NCBI RefSeq assembly: GCF_028622875.1
Contig: NZ_CP117709.1
Coordinates: forward strand, 4,095,001-4,159,000
From: Streptomyces sp. MMBL 11-1
Lineage (GTDB): Bacteria; Actinomycetota; Actinomycetes; Streptomycetales; Streptomycetaceae
Reading direction: 5' to 3'
Length of the DNA: 64,000 nt
Of the stretch, positions 49,728-58,375 are shown one piece after another; positions within the stretch are counted from its first letter, which is position 1, and the number at the start of each line of letters is the position of its first letter. Below the pieces are notes generated by a model. It was not told the origin of the DNA. It was given only the letters and a program-made list of their open reading frames with translations, and did no database searches. The position numbers and the translations under genes were made by a program.

Positions 49728-50318
49728 TCAGGCCGTGTGCGCCAGAAGGTGGCGGACCAGGGTGATCAGGGCCTGCGCGGAGGAGTTCTGGTCGCGGGCG
49801 TCGCAGTAGACGACCGGGGTGTCGGGCAGCAGGTCGAGCGCCTCGCGCAGTTCGTTCTCGGCGTGCTGCGAGTACGGGTCGAAGCTGTTGACGGCGACCG
49901 CGTACTCCAGCCCGTACGTCTCGACCAGGTCGATGACGGGGAACGTGTCGGCGAGCCGCGCCGGGTCGACCAGGAGCAGCGCGCCCAGCGAACCGCGCGC
50001 CATGTCCTCCCACAGCTCCACGAACCGCTGCTGGCCCGGCGTGCCGAACAGGTACAGCACCAGTTCGTCGCTGAGCGTGAGGCGGCCGAAGTCCAGAGCG
50101 ACCGTCGTCGTCGTCTTGTCGGGGGCGCCGCGCAGATCGTCGACCTGGGCCGCGGCCTGGGTCATCCGCTCCTCGGTGCGCAGCGGGGTGATCTCGGACA
50201 GCGTGCCGATCAGCGTCGTCTTGCCCACCGCGAAGTGCCCGACGACGAGGATCTTCGCCGCGTGCCGCACCGCGTCCGGCACATAGATGCTCTCAGCCGA
50301 ACCGGACTTGGAGTCCAT
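49728..50318 (-). CDS. cvnD: Conservon GTPase CvnD
   Basis: The 196-aa protein is a small Ras-like GTPase: Walker A GHFAVGKTTLIG, switch II LFGTPGQQRFVELW, and AVNSFD in place of NKxD. It is the conserved fourth conservon member, associating with CvnA-C at the membrane. ATG 50318 has GAGGTG upstream; the start overlaps cvnC by 26 bp. The earlier ATG in this frame lacks conservation. Confidence 0.93.
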   Translation of the reverse strand: MDSKSGSAESIYVPDAVRHAAKILVVGHFAVGKTTLIGTLSEITPLRTEERMTQAAAQVDDLRGAPDKTTTTVALDFGRLTLSDELVLYLFGTPGQQRFVELWEDMARGSLGALLLVDPARLADTFPVIDLVETYGLEYAVAVNSFDPYSQHAENELREALDLLPDTPVVYCDARDQNSSAQALITLVRHLLAHTA

Positions 50319-50667
50319 GCAACACCTCTTCGAGGATCTTTCTGTCAACGAGCTGGGCCGGCGGCGGCGCCTTCCGGCGCAGCAGGTGTCCCTGCTGGTT
50401 TAAATCCTGGAGCAGGAGACGGGCCACCCCGACCGGCAGGCCGAGGTGACCGGCGACCTCGGCCACCGACAGGTAGCCGCCGGAGCACAGCTCCCAGATC
50501 GCCTTGACCTCGGGGCTCGGGTTCGGCGGCGGCTGGCGGTCGGGGGCGAGGGTGACCAGGGTGACGAGGGAGAGGTCCTCCGCGTCGGGGAGCCCCCGCC
50601 CGCCGGTGATGACATAGGACCGGACGAACCCGCTGCTGACCTGCTGCTCCTCGCCCGGCGCGGTCAT
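50293..50667 (-). CDS. cvnC: Conservon DUF742 protein CvnC
   Basis: The 124-aa protein carries the DUF742 signature: SFVRSYVITGGRG-like GFVRSYVITGGRGLP, followed by EVKAIWELCSGGYLSVAEVA and LPVGVARLLLQDLNQQGHLL (winged helix). It forms complexes with CvnA, B and D. Start overlaps cvnB by 4 bp. Confidence 0.95.
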   Translation of the reverse strand: MTAPGEEQQVSSGFVRSYVITGGRGLPDAEDLSLVTLVTLAPDRQPPPNPSPEVKAIWELCSGGYLSVAEVAGHLGLPVGVARLLLQDLNQQGHLLRRKAPPPAQLVDRKILEEVLHGLQVRFG

Positions 50668-51068
50668 ATGTCGCTGCCCGCGTTCTGGCGGGGCGGCGTG
50701 GTCATCGCCTTCCCCAGCGCGGTGACCTGCTGCTGCATCCGGAACGACATCGCCTCCATGTCCACGTCGGCGGCGGCGGTGGCGGCCAGATAGGCGCCGC
50801 TGCCGGCGGCGATCAGGAAGATCCAGCCGTCCTCGTACTCCAGGAGCGTCTGCCGCCAGCGGCCCGGCTCACGGGTTCCGATGAAGGGGGCGACGGCCCG
50901 GCTGAGGGACTGCATGGAGCTCATCGCCGCGGCGACGGTCTCCGCGTCGTCGCGGCCGATCTCGCTGGAGTTGGCGAGCAGCAGGCCGTCGGCGGACACC
51001 AGGATCGCGTGCCGGGCGCCGGGTACCTGGAGCAGGTCGTTGAGCACCCAGGACAGATCGGGATTCAC
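50664..51068 (-). CDS. cvnB: Conservon roadblock/LC7 protein CvnB
   Basis: The 134-aa roadblock/LC7 protein opens LSWVLNDLLQVPGARHAILV and includes SADGLLLANS and YLAATAAADVDMEAMSFRM. Such proteins resemble GTPase-regulatory light chains and partner CvnD. It overlaps cvnA and cvnC by 4 bp each. Confidence 0.96.
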   Translation of the reverse strand: MNPDLSWVLNDLLQVPGARHAILVSADGLLLANSSEIGRDDAETVAAAMSSMQSLSRAVAPFIGTREPGRWRQTLLEYEDGWIFLIAAGSGAYLAATAAADVDMEAMSFRMQQQVTALGKAMTTPPRQNAGSDI

Positions 51069-52312
51069 TGGAACTCGGGTCCTTCCGTCGTCGTCGTGTC
51101 GCGTCCGGACCGGGTGCCGCGCTGGAACGCGCCGAGTCGGGAGGCGGTCTCCTCGTTGCTGCGCACGGGCTCCGGTACCGCCGAGGGCACGGCGGAGACC
51201 GGGCTCTTACGACGACGCTTCGGCAGCCCCCCGGCGGTGGTGGTGATCTGGGCCAGCGGCTGGGTGGCGGTGTCGGGCTGCGGGGTGGGCGGGAAGAGCG
51301 GGGTGGGCGCCGGGGCCGGGGCGGCCTGCCACTGGTCGGCCTGCCGCACCTGCGGCGCCTGGGAAGCTGCCGCTTCGGGTGCTTCCACGGGCGCCACGGC
51401 CGGCGGCGCCTCGGTGGTGAGCAGTTCGTCGGGGATGAGGACCACCGCGCGTACGCCTCCATAGGGGGAAACGGAGTCCACCGAGACCCGGAAGCCGTAG
51501 CGGGCGGCGAGCATCCCGGAGACGGCGAACCCGAACTGCGGCGGGATGCCCAGGCTGGAGACGCTGATCGCGGCCTGGGGGGAGAGGAGAGCCGCCGCGC
51601 GGTCCTTCTCCTCCTGGCCCATGCCGAGACCGGCGTCGTCGACGATGAGGCAGACACCCGTCGGCACGGCCTGGATGTTGATCTCGACCGGGGTGCCGGG
51701 GGCGGAGTAGTTCGTGGCGTTGGCGAGCAGCTCGGCGAGGACCACGGCGACGGGTTCGACCGCCCGGCTGACGACGGAGAAGTTCACCTGGCCGTTGACC
51801 CGGACCCGGTCGAAGTGCCGGATACGGCCCTGGGCGCTGCGGGCCACGTCGAAGACGGAGGCCACGGTCTCGCGCCGGCCGAGCCAGCCGCCGCAGAGCA
51901 CGGCGATGCCCTGGGCGCGCCGGCCGAACTGGCTGTTGGCGTGGTCCATGGCCATCAGGTCGGCGAGGATCCCGGGGTCGTCGCCGTACTTGCGCTGGGC
52001 CTTCTCGATCACGACCTGCTGTTCGTCCGCGAGGCCCTGGAGGGTGCGGACGGCGGCCTTGAGGACCGCCTTGGTCTCCTCCTCGGCGTCCTTGCGGACC
52101 TCCGCGAGTTCGGTGGACTGACGCTGGAGCAGACCGTTGTGGACGACGTGGAGCTCGTCCCGTTGGTGCAGGAGCGCGTCACGCTCCTGGCGCAGCTCGG
52201 CATGGTGTCTGCGGAGCTTGACGTTGGTCGCGCGAGCCCGCAGAACGGCTCCCACGGCGACCAGTGCGACGACAACCAGCGCCCAGATGACGGGGCCCTG
52301 CGGAAATGTCAT
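51065..52312 (-). CDS. cvnA: Conservon sensor kinase-like protein CvnA
   Basis: The 415-aa protein has one N-terminal TM helix (GPVIWALVVVALVAVGAVL), a coiled coil, a helical domain and a HATPase_c domain (VVLAELLANATNYSAPGTPV, N box; DDAGLGMGQ, G box). A long Pro/Ala/Thr-rich tail follows. There is no typical H-box, as in other CvnA proteins, which are nitrate/sulfonate-sensor-like kinases. ATG 52312 is selected by weak AAGTGAG; ATG 52333 is possible. Confidence 0.92.
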   Translation of the reverse strand: MTFPQGPVIWALVVVALVAVGAVLRARATNVKLRRHHAELRQERDALLHQRDELHVVHNGLLQRQSTELAEVRKDAEEETKAVLKAAVRTLQGLADEQQVVIEKAQRKYGDDPGILADLMAMDHANSQFGRRAQGIAVLCGGWLGRRETVASVFDVARSAQGRIRHFDRVRVNGQVNFSVVSRAVEPVAVVLAELLANATNYSAPGTPVEINIQAVPTGVCLIVDDAGLGMGQEEKDRAAALLSPQAAISVSSLGIPPQFGFAVSGMLAARYGFRVSVDSVSPYGGVRAVVLIPDELLTTEAPPAVAPVEAPEAAASQAPQVRQADQWQAAPAPAPTPLFPPTPQPDTATQPLAQITTTAGGLPKRRRKSPVSAVPSAVPEPVRSNEETASRLGAFQRGTRSGRDTTTTEGPEFQ

Positions 52313-52689
52313 GAGACTCACTTCAAGTGCCATGGCGGAAACGGCTTGACACCCCGTCATGCGGCACGCAGTCACGGCTCGTTCGCCACGACCGTGCGCC
52401 GCTTCGGGAGGTGCCCCTCCGAAGGTGGGGCCGAGGATTTCATCCCTCCCGGAATGCCCCCACACGCCATCAGCCCACTGGAAGTAAGATGATCTTATCA
52501 CTGGCCGCGCGCTGAAATGTCAAGGCCGCCACGCCAGTTGCCAGTCGACGCACAACGTTCACATTGCGGAGGCTTGGAGGACGGCAACCGGCTCCGGAGC
52601 CCCGGGGATTGGGTTGCGGGCCGGGCCGCCCGGGTCCTCCGGTGCCCGGCTGGGGGTGGCTGGGATCGGCTGCCCGGTCCGGGTGCGGA
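52313..52689 (-). promoter_or_regulatory. Conservon promoter region
   Basis: In this 377-bp gap, leftward TTGACA (52523-52518) lies 17-20 bp before TGATAAGAT (52500-52492), a plausible -35/-10 pair. The palindrome TAAGATGATCTTA (52485-52497) overlaps the -10. The leader to cvnA would be about 175 nt. The remaining 52524-52689 holds no ORF or hairpin I can support; the LacI gene ends at 52690. Confidence 0.5.
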
Positions 52690-53724
52690 TCAGCCCGGCG
52701 CACCGGTCGAGGTACGGGTCTCCAGGGACCAGGCGTGGCGGCGGACGGTGTCGGGGGCCGCGCGGCCCGCGAGGATGTCGCAGAGCAGGTCGGCGCAGGC
52801 GCGCCCGTACGCGGCGGGGCGCAGGTCGACCGCGGTGACGGGCGGTTCGGCGCCCCGGGTCGCCGGGCCGTCGACGCAGGACGCGACGAGGAGGGCCGCG
52901 CCCGCACGCGGGTCCGCCTCCCCGGCCGCCCTGCCGGCCTTCCGGCCGAGGGCCGCCGCCGCGCGCAGGACGCCCGGGGCGGAGCCGTCGGGGGCGCAGA
53001 TCACGGCGTCCACGGCGGGGTCGTCGGCGAGCAGTGCCCGGGTGGCCGCCTCTGCCTCGGCCGGGGTCGCCGCGAACGGCACGGTGCGCAGGGTCACCGC
53101 CACCCCGTGGGCCCGCCCCCAGGATCCGGCCGTCGCGCGCAGGGCGGTCGCCCAGGCGGAGGAGCCGGACGGGGCCAGGAGCGCGGGGCGGCGGGCGCCG
53201 CGCTCGGTGACATGGTCGAGGAGGGCGGTCAGCGAGGCGGCGTTGTCGCAGACCACGGCACCGCTGGGGCTGTTGGCCGGGCCGAGGTAGCGCTCGCCGG
53301 TCACCACCGGGACGCCCGCGTCGAGCAGCCCCGGCACCGCGCTGTCGCCGGCCTCGGGGTCGATCACCAGCAGGCCGTCGACGCGCGAGGCGATCCGCCC
53401 GCCCGACGCCCCCGAGGGGGCGAGCAGCACCATGTCGAGCCCGTCCTCCTGGGCGCGCTCCACCGCCCCGAAGGCGAGGTTCATGTAGTAGTCCAGCCGG
53501 GTCGCGGTCGCCGGCAGGTGCAGCCCGACGGCTCCCGTGCTGGCGCGGCGCAGATGCCGGGCGGCGCTGTTGGGGCGGTAGCCGAGCTCCTCCGCGACCG
53601 TGCGGACCCGGTCCCGGGTGGCTTCCGCGACCCGCCCCGAACCCTGGAGCGCGTCGGAGACGGTGCTCTTGGAGACCCCGGCGGCGCGGGCGACATCGAG
53701 CAGGGTCACGGTCCGGGAGGTCAC
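52690..53724 (-). CDS. LacI-family transcriptional regulator
   Basis: The 344-aa protein has an N-terminal LacI helix-turn-helix (TLLDVARAAGVSKSTVSDAL, then VAEELGYRPNSAARHLRR) and a periplasmic-binding-like ligand domain (about 65-330; GLLVIDPEAGDS and VDAVICAPDGSAPGVLRAAA). It is divergent from the nitrilase gene. The intergenic region has two perfect copies of a LacI-type operator, so it likely represses itself and the nitrilase until an unknown small ligand binds. Confidence 0.93.
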   Translation of the reverse strand: MTSRTVTLLDVARAAGVSKSTVSDALQGSGRVAEATRDRVRTVAEELGYRPNSAARHLRRASTGAVGLHLPATATRLDYYMNLAFGAVERAQEDGLDMVLLAPSGASGGRIASRVDGLLVIDPEAGDSAVPGLLDAGVPVVTGERYLGPANSPSGAVVCDNAASLTALLDHVTERGARRPALLAPSGSSAWATALRATAGSWGRAHGVAVTLRTVPFAATPAEAEAATRALLADDPAVDAVICAPDGSAPGVLRAAAALGRKAGRAAGEADPRAGAALLVASCVDGPATRGAEPPVTAVDLRPAAYGRACADLLCDILAGRAAPDTVRRHAWSLETRTSTGAPG

Positions 53725-53766
53725 GGGGATGAAGTCTAGACGTTCGCCCAGAGCGGGCCGGAGGGT

Positions 53767-53820
53767 TGCCGGAACGTTCCGGCACGGTTAGGTTCGGGGA
53801 GTGCCGGAACGTTCCGGCAC
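53767..53820. promoter_or_regulatory. Twin perfect LacI-type operators
   Basis: TGCCGGAACGTTCCGGCA occurs exactly at 53767-53784 and 53802-53819; the second extends to a 20-bp perfect palindrome (53801-53820). Centre-to-centre distance is 35 bp. The first lies 43 bp from the LacI start, the second 53 bp from the nitrilase start. Confidence 0.88.
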
Positions 53821-53872
53821 TGTTGTTCGTGGCCCCCGGCCGCCCGCCGCCCCGCCTCCCCAGGAACCCGCC

Positions 53873-54817
53873 ATGCGTCTGATCACCGCGTACGACCCGC
53901 CCGCGTCCCCGACCCGGACCCGCCCCGCCGAGCGCGCCCCCCTGCGCGTGGCGGCGGTCCAGCAGCGCTGGCACCACGACCCCGCCGAGCACCGGGCCGC
54001 CCTGCTGGAAGGCGTCCGGCTCGCCGCCGCCGAGGGTGCCCGTGTGGTCTGCCTCCAGGAGCTGACGCTGTCGCCGTACTTCGCCGTCGCGCGCAGGGCC
54101 GGCCACCCCGGGCCCGCCGCGCCGGAGGAGCTGCTGACCGGCCCCACCTTCACGTTCGCGGCCGGGGCCGCCCGGGAGCACGGCGTGTACGTGCACGCGT
54201 CGCTGTACGAGAAGGCCCCGGCGCCCGGCGGCGAGGACGACGGCCTCGGCTACAACACCGCGATCCTCGTGGCCCCCGACGGCACCCTCGCCCAGCGGAC
54301 CCGTAAGACCCACATCCCGGTCACCGAGGGGTATTACGAGGACGACTGGTTCCGCCCCGGCCCGGCGGGCGACGACGCCTTCCCGCTGGTCACGGTCGAC
54401 GAGGCCCGTTTCGGCCTGCCGACCTGCTGGGACCAGTGGTTCCCGGAACTTGCGCGCGCCTACTCGCTCGCCGGGGCCGACGTCCTCGTCTACCCGACCG
54501 CCATCGGCTCCGAGCCGGGCTTCCCCGGCTTCGACTCCCAGCCGCTCTGGCAGAAGGTGATCACCGGGAACGCCATCGCCAACGCCACCTTCATGATCGT
54601 GCCGAACCGTATCGGCGCCGAGAACGGCCTCGTCTTCTACGGCAGTTCCTTCATCGTGGACCCGTACGGCCGCGTCCTGGCCCAGGCCCCCCGCGACGAG
54701 CCCGCCGTGCTGGTCGCCGATCTCGATCTCGACGCCCGGCGCGACTGGCTGGAGCTGTTCCCGTTCCTGACCACCCGCCGCCCGGACGCGTACGGCCCGC
54801 TCACCGAGACCCGCTGA
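53873..54817 (+). CDS. Nitrilase-family amidohydrolase (N-carbamoylputrescine amidase-like)
   Basis: The 314-aa enzyme has the nitrilase Glu-Lys-Cys triad: VCLQELTLSPYF (Glu), QRTRKTHIPVTEGYYEDDWF (Lys), LPTCWDQWFPELARAYSLAG (Cys). The CWDQWFPE and YGSSFIVDPYG stretches match N-carbamoylputrescine amidases (AguB), which release CO2 and ammonia from N-carbamoylputrescine. No agmatine deiminase gene is near, so the substrate is not proved. ATG 53873 has AGGAA upstream; the open frame upstream runs through the operator. Confidence 0.9.
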   Translation: MRLITAYDPPASPTRTRPAERAPLRVAAVQQRWHHDPAEHRAALLEGVRLAAAEGARVVCLQELTLSPYFAVARRAGHPGPAAPEELLTGPTFTFAAGAAREHGVYVHASLYEKAPAPGGEDDGLGYNTAILVAPDGTLAQRTRKTHIPVTEGYYEDDWFRPGPAGDDAFPLVTVDEARFGLPTCWDQWFPELARAYSLAGADVLVYPTAIGSEPGFPGFDSQPLWQKVITGNAIANATFMIVPNRIGAENGLVFYGSSFIVDPYGRVLAQAPRDEPAVLVADLDLDARRDWLELFPFLTTRRPDAYGPLTETR

Positions 54818-55136
54818 GCCGGGCAGGGGCAGGGGGAGCTGCAGGGGCGTCGGCAGGGGCGTCGGCGTCGGCAGGGGTAGCGGCGTCGGTGTCGGCGTGG
54901 GCTCCCCTCCGGCACCCCCGCGCCGGTGCACCGGCCGGTCGCGGCCAGGGCAGCGGTCCGTGCTTCGTGCCCCGTGCCCGTCCCCTGTGCCCCGTCCCCG
55001 TGCTCCGTACCGATACCTACCCGATACAGAGCCGTGCGGTGCTCGAAGCGCGCCCCTGACCAGCCGGAAGCGGCGTTCCCGGAGGCTGTCGGCGTACCCG
55101 ATCCCCGGTGTACGCCGACGTCAGGAGACCAGTGCC
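54818..55136 (+). other. Gene-free gap with GGCAGGGGC repeats and a 10-bp hairpin
   Basis: This 319-bp gap begins right after the nitrilase stop with imperfect repeats of GGCAGGGGC and GTCGGCGTCGG (about 54823-54900). Near its end GTCGGCGTAC (55088-55097) pairs perfectly with GTACGCCGAC (55110-55119), 17 bp before the next GTG. It may be an operator or a leader hairpin. No ORF is supported. Confidence 0.55.
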
Positions 55137-56168
55137 GTGCTGAGCCCACCGGAGGCCGCAGCGCCCCCCACGGACGCGGCGCCCGCCCCCGGGCCCGCCC
55201 CCACCGGGTCCACCGGGTCCACCGGGTCCACCGGGTCCACCGCGCGGCCCGCCCGCCGCCCCGGCCGGTGGCTCGCCGCCGCGGCGGTCGTCTGGGCCGC
55301 GGCGATGGCACTCCACGCGTGGATCCCGAACGCGGGCGTCAACGCGGGCAGCCTCTTCCAGACGCTGCTGCCCTGGACGGGCCTCGGCGTGCCGGTCCTG
55401 CTCGGGCTCGCCGCCGTACGCCGGTCCCGTACCGCCGCCGTGGCGGTGCTCGCGCCCGCCGTCGTCTGGGTCGCGCTCTTCGGCGGCGCGCTCACCGACA
55501 AGCGCTCGGGCGGCGGGGAAGGCGACCTGACGGTGGTCAGCCACAACGTGGGCGAGGGGAACCCCGACCCGGCCGGCACCGCGCGCGTGCTCGCCGGGGC
55601 GGGCGCGGACGTGCTGGCGCTCGAAGAGCTGTCCGACGCGTCGGCGGCCGTCTACTCCCGCGAACTGGCCGACGCCTATCCGCACCACGCGGTGCTCGGC
55701 GGGGTCGGCATCTGGAGCAGATACCCGCTGGCGGACGTGAAGGCGGTGCCGATCATGCCGTGGACCCGCGCGCTGCGCGCCACGGCCCGGACCCCGGACG
55801 GGCCCGTCGCCGTGTACGCGGTCCATCTGGCGTCGGTACGGGTCTCGGCGGCCGGATTCACGACGGGCCGGCGCAACGAGGCGGCCCGCGAGCTGGCCGC
55901 CGCGCTCCGGGCGGAGCCCGCGCCCCGGGTCGTGGTGCTGGGTGACTTCAACGGGACGTACCAGGACGGGGCGCTGGCCCCGGTGACCTCGCAGCTGCGT
56001 TCGGCGCAACGGGAGGCGGGCGACGGCCTCGGGTTCACCTGGCCCGCCGCGTTCCCGGTGGTCCGCATCGACGACGTGCTGGTGCGGGGGATGACCCCGC
56101 GCGCCGCCTGGACGCTGCCCGCCACCGGCAGCGACCACCTTCCGGTGGCGGCCACGCTGAGCCGGTGA
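55137..56168 (+). CDS. Endonuclease/exonuclease/phosphatase-family membrane protein
   Basis: The 343-aa protein has three hydrophobic helices (about 45-115) and a C-terminal EEP domain (about 125-343): DLTVVSHNVGEGNPDP, VLALEELSDASAAVY, VYAVHLASVRVS, VVVLGDFNGTYQD and ATGSDHLPVAATLSR, which together give the catalytic Asn, Glu, Asp, His set. The catalytic domain probably lies outside the membrane. The N-terminus contains four GST repeats from a 9-bp minisatellite (55201-55236). GTG 55137 has GGAG upstream. Confidence 0.88.
   Translation: MLSPPEAAAPPTDAAPAPGPAPTGSTGSTGSTGSTARPARRPGRWLAAAAVVWAAAMALHAWIPNAGVNAGSLFQTLLPWTGLGVPVLLGLAAVRRSRTAAVAVLAPAVVWVALFGGALTDKRSGGGEGDLTVVSHNVGEGNPDPAGTARVLAGAGADVLALEELSDASAAVYSRELADAYPHHAVLGGVGIWSRYPLADVKAVPIMPWTRALRATARTPDGPVAVYAVHLASVRVSAAGFTTGRRNEAARELAAALRAEPAPRVVVLGDFNGTYQDGALAPVTSQLRSAQREAGDGLGFTWPAAFPVVRIDDVLVRGMTPRAAWTLPATGSDHLPVAATLSR
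55201..55236 (+). repeat. 9-bp minisatellite x4 inside the EEP gene
   Basis: Four perfect copies of CCACCGGGT, followed by a partial fifth, encode (Thr-Gly-Ser)n in the disordered N-terminus. The period keeps the frame, so copy-number change would only change the length of the linker. Confidence 0.92.
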
Positions 56169-56237
56169 CCTCGGCGCGGCGGCCCGGGTGGCCGGGCCCG
56201 CCACCCTCCCCTTCCCCGACTACGATGCGAGCGACCG

Positions 56238-56990
56238 ATGACCTCGAACGCCCAGGTAGGCAGCGTGTCCGATCCCCGGGGCCCGGCCCCCGTCAGCGTG
56301 CTCGTGGTCGAGGATGACGCCACGATCCGCCGCGCCGTCCAACTGGCCCTGGAACGCTACGGCTACCGGGTCGACGTGGCCGTCGACGGACTCAGCGGCC
56401 TGGAGGCCTTCCGCGCGGGCGCGCACGACCTGCTGATCCTCGATGTGATGCTGCCCGAACTGGACGGCATCGGCCTGTGCCACCGGATCCGCGAGGAGAG
56501 CCCCGTCCCGGTCCTGATGATGTCCGCGCGCGGCGACGCCCTCGACGTGGTCGCGGGCCTGGAGGCGGGGGCCGACGACTACGTGATCAAGCCCGTCGAC
56601 ACCGCCGTCATGGTCGCCCGGATCCGCGCCCTGCTGCGCCGCGCCACCTTCCGCCCGGAGGCGGAGGGCCCCGCGGCCCGGAAGTCCGGCCGAGCCGCCG
56701 ATCACCTCCTGGTCTTCGGGGATCTCAGCGTGGACACCCTCGGCATGGAGGTGCGCCGGGCCGGTGAGACCGTGTCACTGACCCCCACCGAACTCCGGCT
56801 GCTGCTGGAGTTCGCCGCCGCGCCCGGTTCGGTGCTCGACCGCCGCCGGCTGCTGCGCGACGTGTGGGACTACGGCTGGGAGGGCGACACCCGGGTGGTG
56901 GACCTGTGCGTCCTCCGGCTGCGCAAGAAGATCGGCAGCGGCCGGATCGAGACCGTCCGCGGCTTCGGCTACAAGCTCGTACGCGGCTGA
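56238..56990 (+). CDS. OmpR-type response regulator
   Basis: The 250-aa protein has a receiver domain (about 18-130; VEDDATIRRAV, phospho-acceptor Asp in LLILDVMLPELDG, and the Lys in DDYVIKPVD) and a winged-helix output domain (about 155-250; LTPTELRLLLEFAAA and RVVDLCVLRLRKKIG). It pairs with the histidine kinase 16 bp downstream. ATG 56238 gives a short N-terminal tail. The likely target is unknown, perhaps the carboxypeptidase gene that follows. Confidence 0.94.
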   Translation: MTSNAQVGSVSDPRGPAPVSVLVVEDDATIRRAVQLALERYGYRVDVAVDGLSGLEAFRAGAHDLLILDVMLPELDGIGLCHRIREESPVPVLMMSARGDALDVVAGLEAGADDYVIKPVDTAVMVARIRALLRRATFRPEAEGPAARKSGRAADHLLVFGDLSVDTLGMEVRRAGETVSLTPTELRLLLEFAAAPGSVLDRRRLLRDVWDYGWEGDTRVVDLCVLRLRKKIGSGRIETVRGFGYKLVRG

Positions 56991-57006
56991 GCGGCCGGCG
57001 GACGCC

Positions 57007-58260
57007 GTGGACTTCCTCAACCCCCGGGCCCTGCGCTGGAAGATCGCCGCACTGGCCGCCGTCGCGTGCTGCGCGGTCGCGACCGTGATCGGGTTCCTGG
57101 TGCACGACGCGACCCGGGAGCGCGGGCTGGACGTCGGCACCGACCGGGCCCTCACCCGGCTGACCGCCGCCGACCGGGAGTTCTCCCGTACGGGGAAGGC
57201 GCCGGCCGACATCGACGTACGGTCCACGGCGGAGCTGCCCGAGGCGCTGGCGCGCGAGTTCGCCGCCCTGCCGGACCGGGAGGGCGGGTACGCCACCTGG
57301 TACGACGCGAAGCCGCCCAACTGGTACTGGATGTGGGGCGCCGCCGCCGTGGGCGACGATCAGTTCCTCGTCGTCCGGGACGACATGAGCGCCGAGGTCC
57401 GCAGCCTTCAGCTGCTGGACCGCAGCATCGTGAAATCCGTCCTCGTCGCCCTCCTGTTCGTCGTCCCGCTCGCCGCCGCCGCGACCGAACCGATCAACCG
57501 GCGGCTGCGCCACGGAGCCCGTACCGCCCGCCGTATCGCCGACGGCGACCTGGACGCCCGCATCGGCCCCGCCGGGCGGGCCCGCGACGAGATCACCGAG
57601 ATGGCGGCGGCCGTCGACGACATGGCCGCCGCCCTCCAGCGCAAGCTGGAGAACGAGCGGCGCTTCACCGCCGACGTCGCGCACGAACTGCGCACCCCGC
57701 TCATGGGCCTGGTCACCGCCGCCGGGCTGCTGCCCGACGACGACGAGGCGACCGGTCTCGTACGGGACCGGCTACGGGCTCTGAACGCGCTGGTCGAGGA
57801 CCTGCTGGAGATCTCCCGTCTCGACGCGGGCGCCGAACGCTCCCGCCCCGACCCGGTGCCGCTGGGCGACCTGGTCGCCGACGTGGTGCGGCGTACGGGC
57901 ACGGACACCCGGGTCACCGTCGGGGCCGCCGAGGTGGTGGAGACCGATCCGCGCCGGGTGGAGCGGATCGTGGTCAACCTCGTCACCAACGCCCACCGGC
58001 ACGGCGCGGCCCCCGTCGAGGTGACCGTGACCGGGGCACGGATCGCCGTACGCGACCACGGGCCGGGCTTCCCGCCCGATCTGCTGGAGCGGGGCCCGCA
58101 GCGCTTCCGCACCGGCGCGAGCGAACGCGGCCGGGGGCACGGTCTCGGCCTGACCGTCGCCCAGGGCCAGTCCGAGGTGCTCGGAGCCCGGCTGACCTTC
58201 GCGAACGCCCCGGACGGCGGAGCGCTGGCCACCCTCGACCTGGCCCCGCGTCCGGCCTGA
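57007..58260 (+). CDS. Sensor histidine kinase
   Basis: The 417-aa kinase has two TM helices (about 12-32 and 138-160) flanking an extracellular sensor of about 105 residues, a HAMP domain, the H-box RRFTADVAHELRTPLMG, N-box VNLVTNAHRHGAA, and G-boxes RDHGPGFPPD and GRGHGLGLTVAQ. GTG 57007 is 16 bp after the regulator stop, so they form one operon. Confidence 0.94.
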   Translation: MDFLNPRALRWKIAALAAVACCAVATVIGFLVHDATRERGLDVGTDRALTRLTAADREFSRTGKAPADIDVRSTAELPEALAREFAALPDREGGYATWYDAKPPNWYWMWGAAAVGDDQFLVVRDDMSAEVRSLQLLDRSIVKSVLVALLFVVPLAAAATEPINRRLRHGARTARRIADGDLDARIGPAGRARDEITEMAAAVDDMAAALQRKLENERRFTADVAHELRTPLMGLVTAAGLLPDDDEATGLVRDRLRALNALVEDLLEISRLDAGAERSRPDPVPLGDLVADVVRRTGTDTRVTVGAAEVVETDPRRVERIVVNLVTNAHRHGAAPVEVTVTGARIAVRDHGPGFPPDLLERGPQRFRTGASERGRGHGLGLTVAQGQSEVLGARLTFANAPDGGALATLDLAPRPA

Positions 58261-58375
58261 TACGGAACGGAAACGCACTCTCGCGGGGGCGGAAACGGCG
58301 CTGAGCGGGTGCGGAAGAACGACTCCCCGAAGGTGACAGAGGTACGGGAAACCGCGCTGCCACCTGGAGGAGCCC

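Noticed and set aside
46021..52312. Secondary-metabolite gene cluster
   Set aside because: Two P450s and a crotonase exist, but there is no synthase, tailoring set, transporter or ferredoxin; a conservon with linked enzymes explains the data better.
56238..58260. CseB-CseC envelope-stress system
   Set aside because: The pair resembles this type, but there is no sigE or cseA gene next to it, so the name is not supported.
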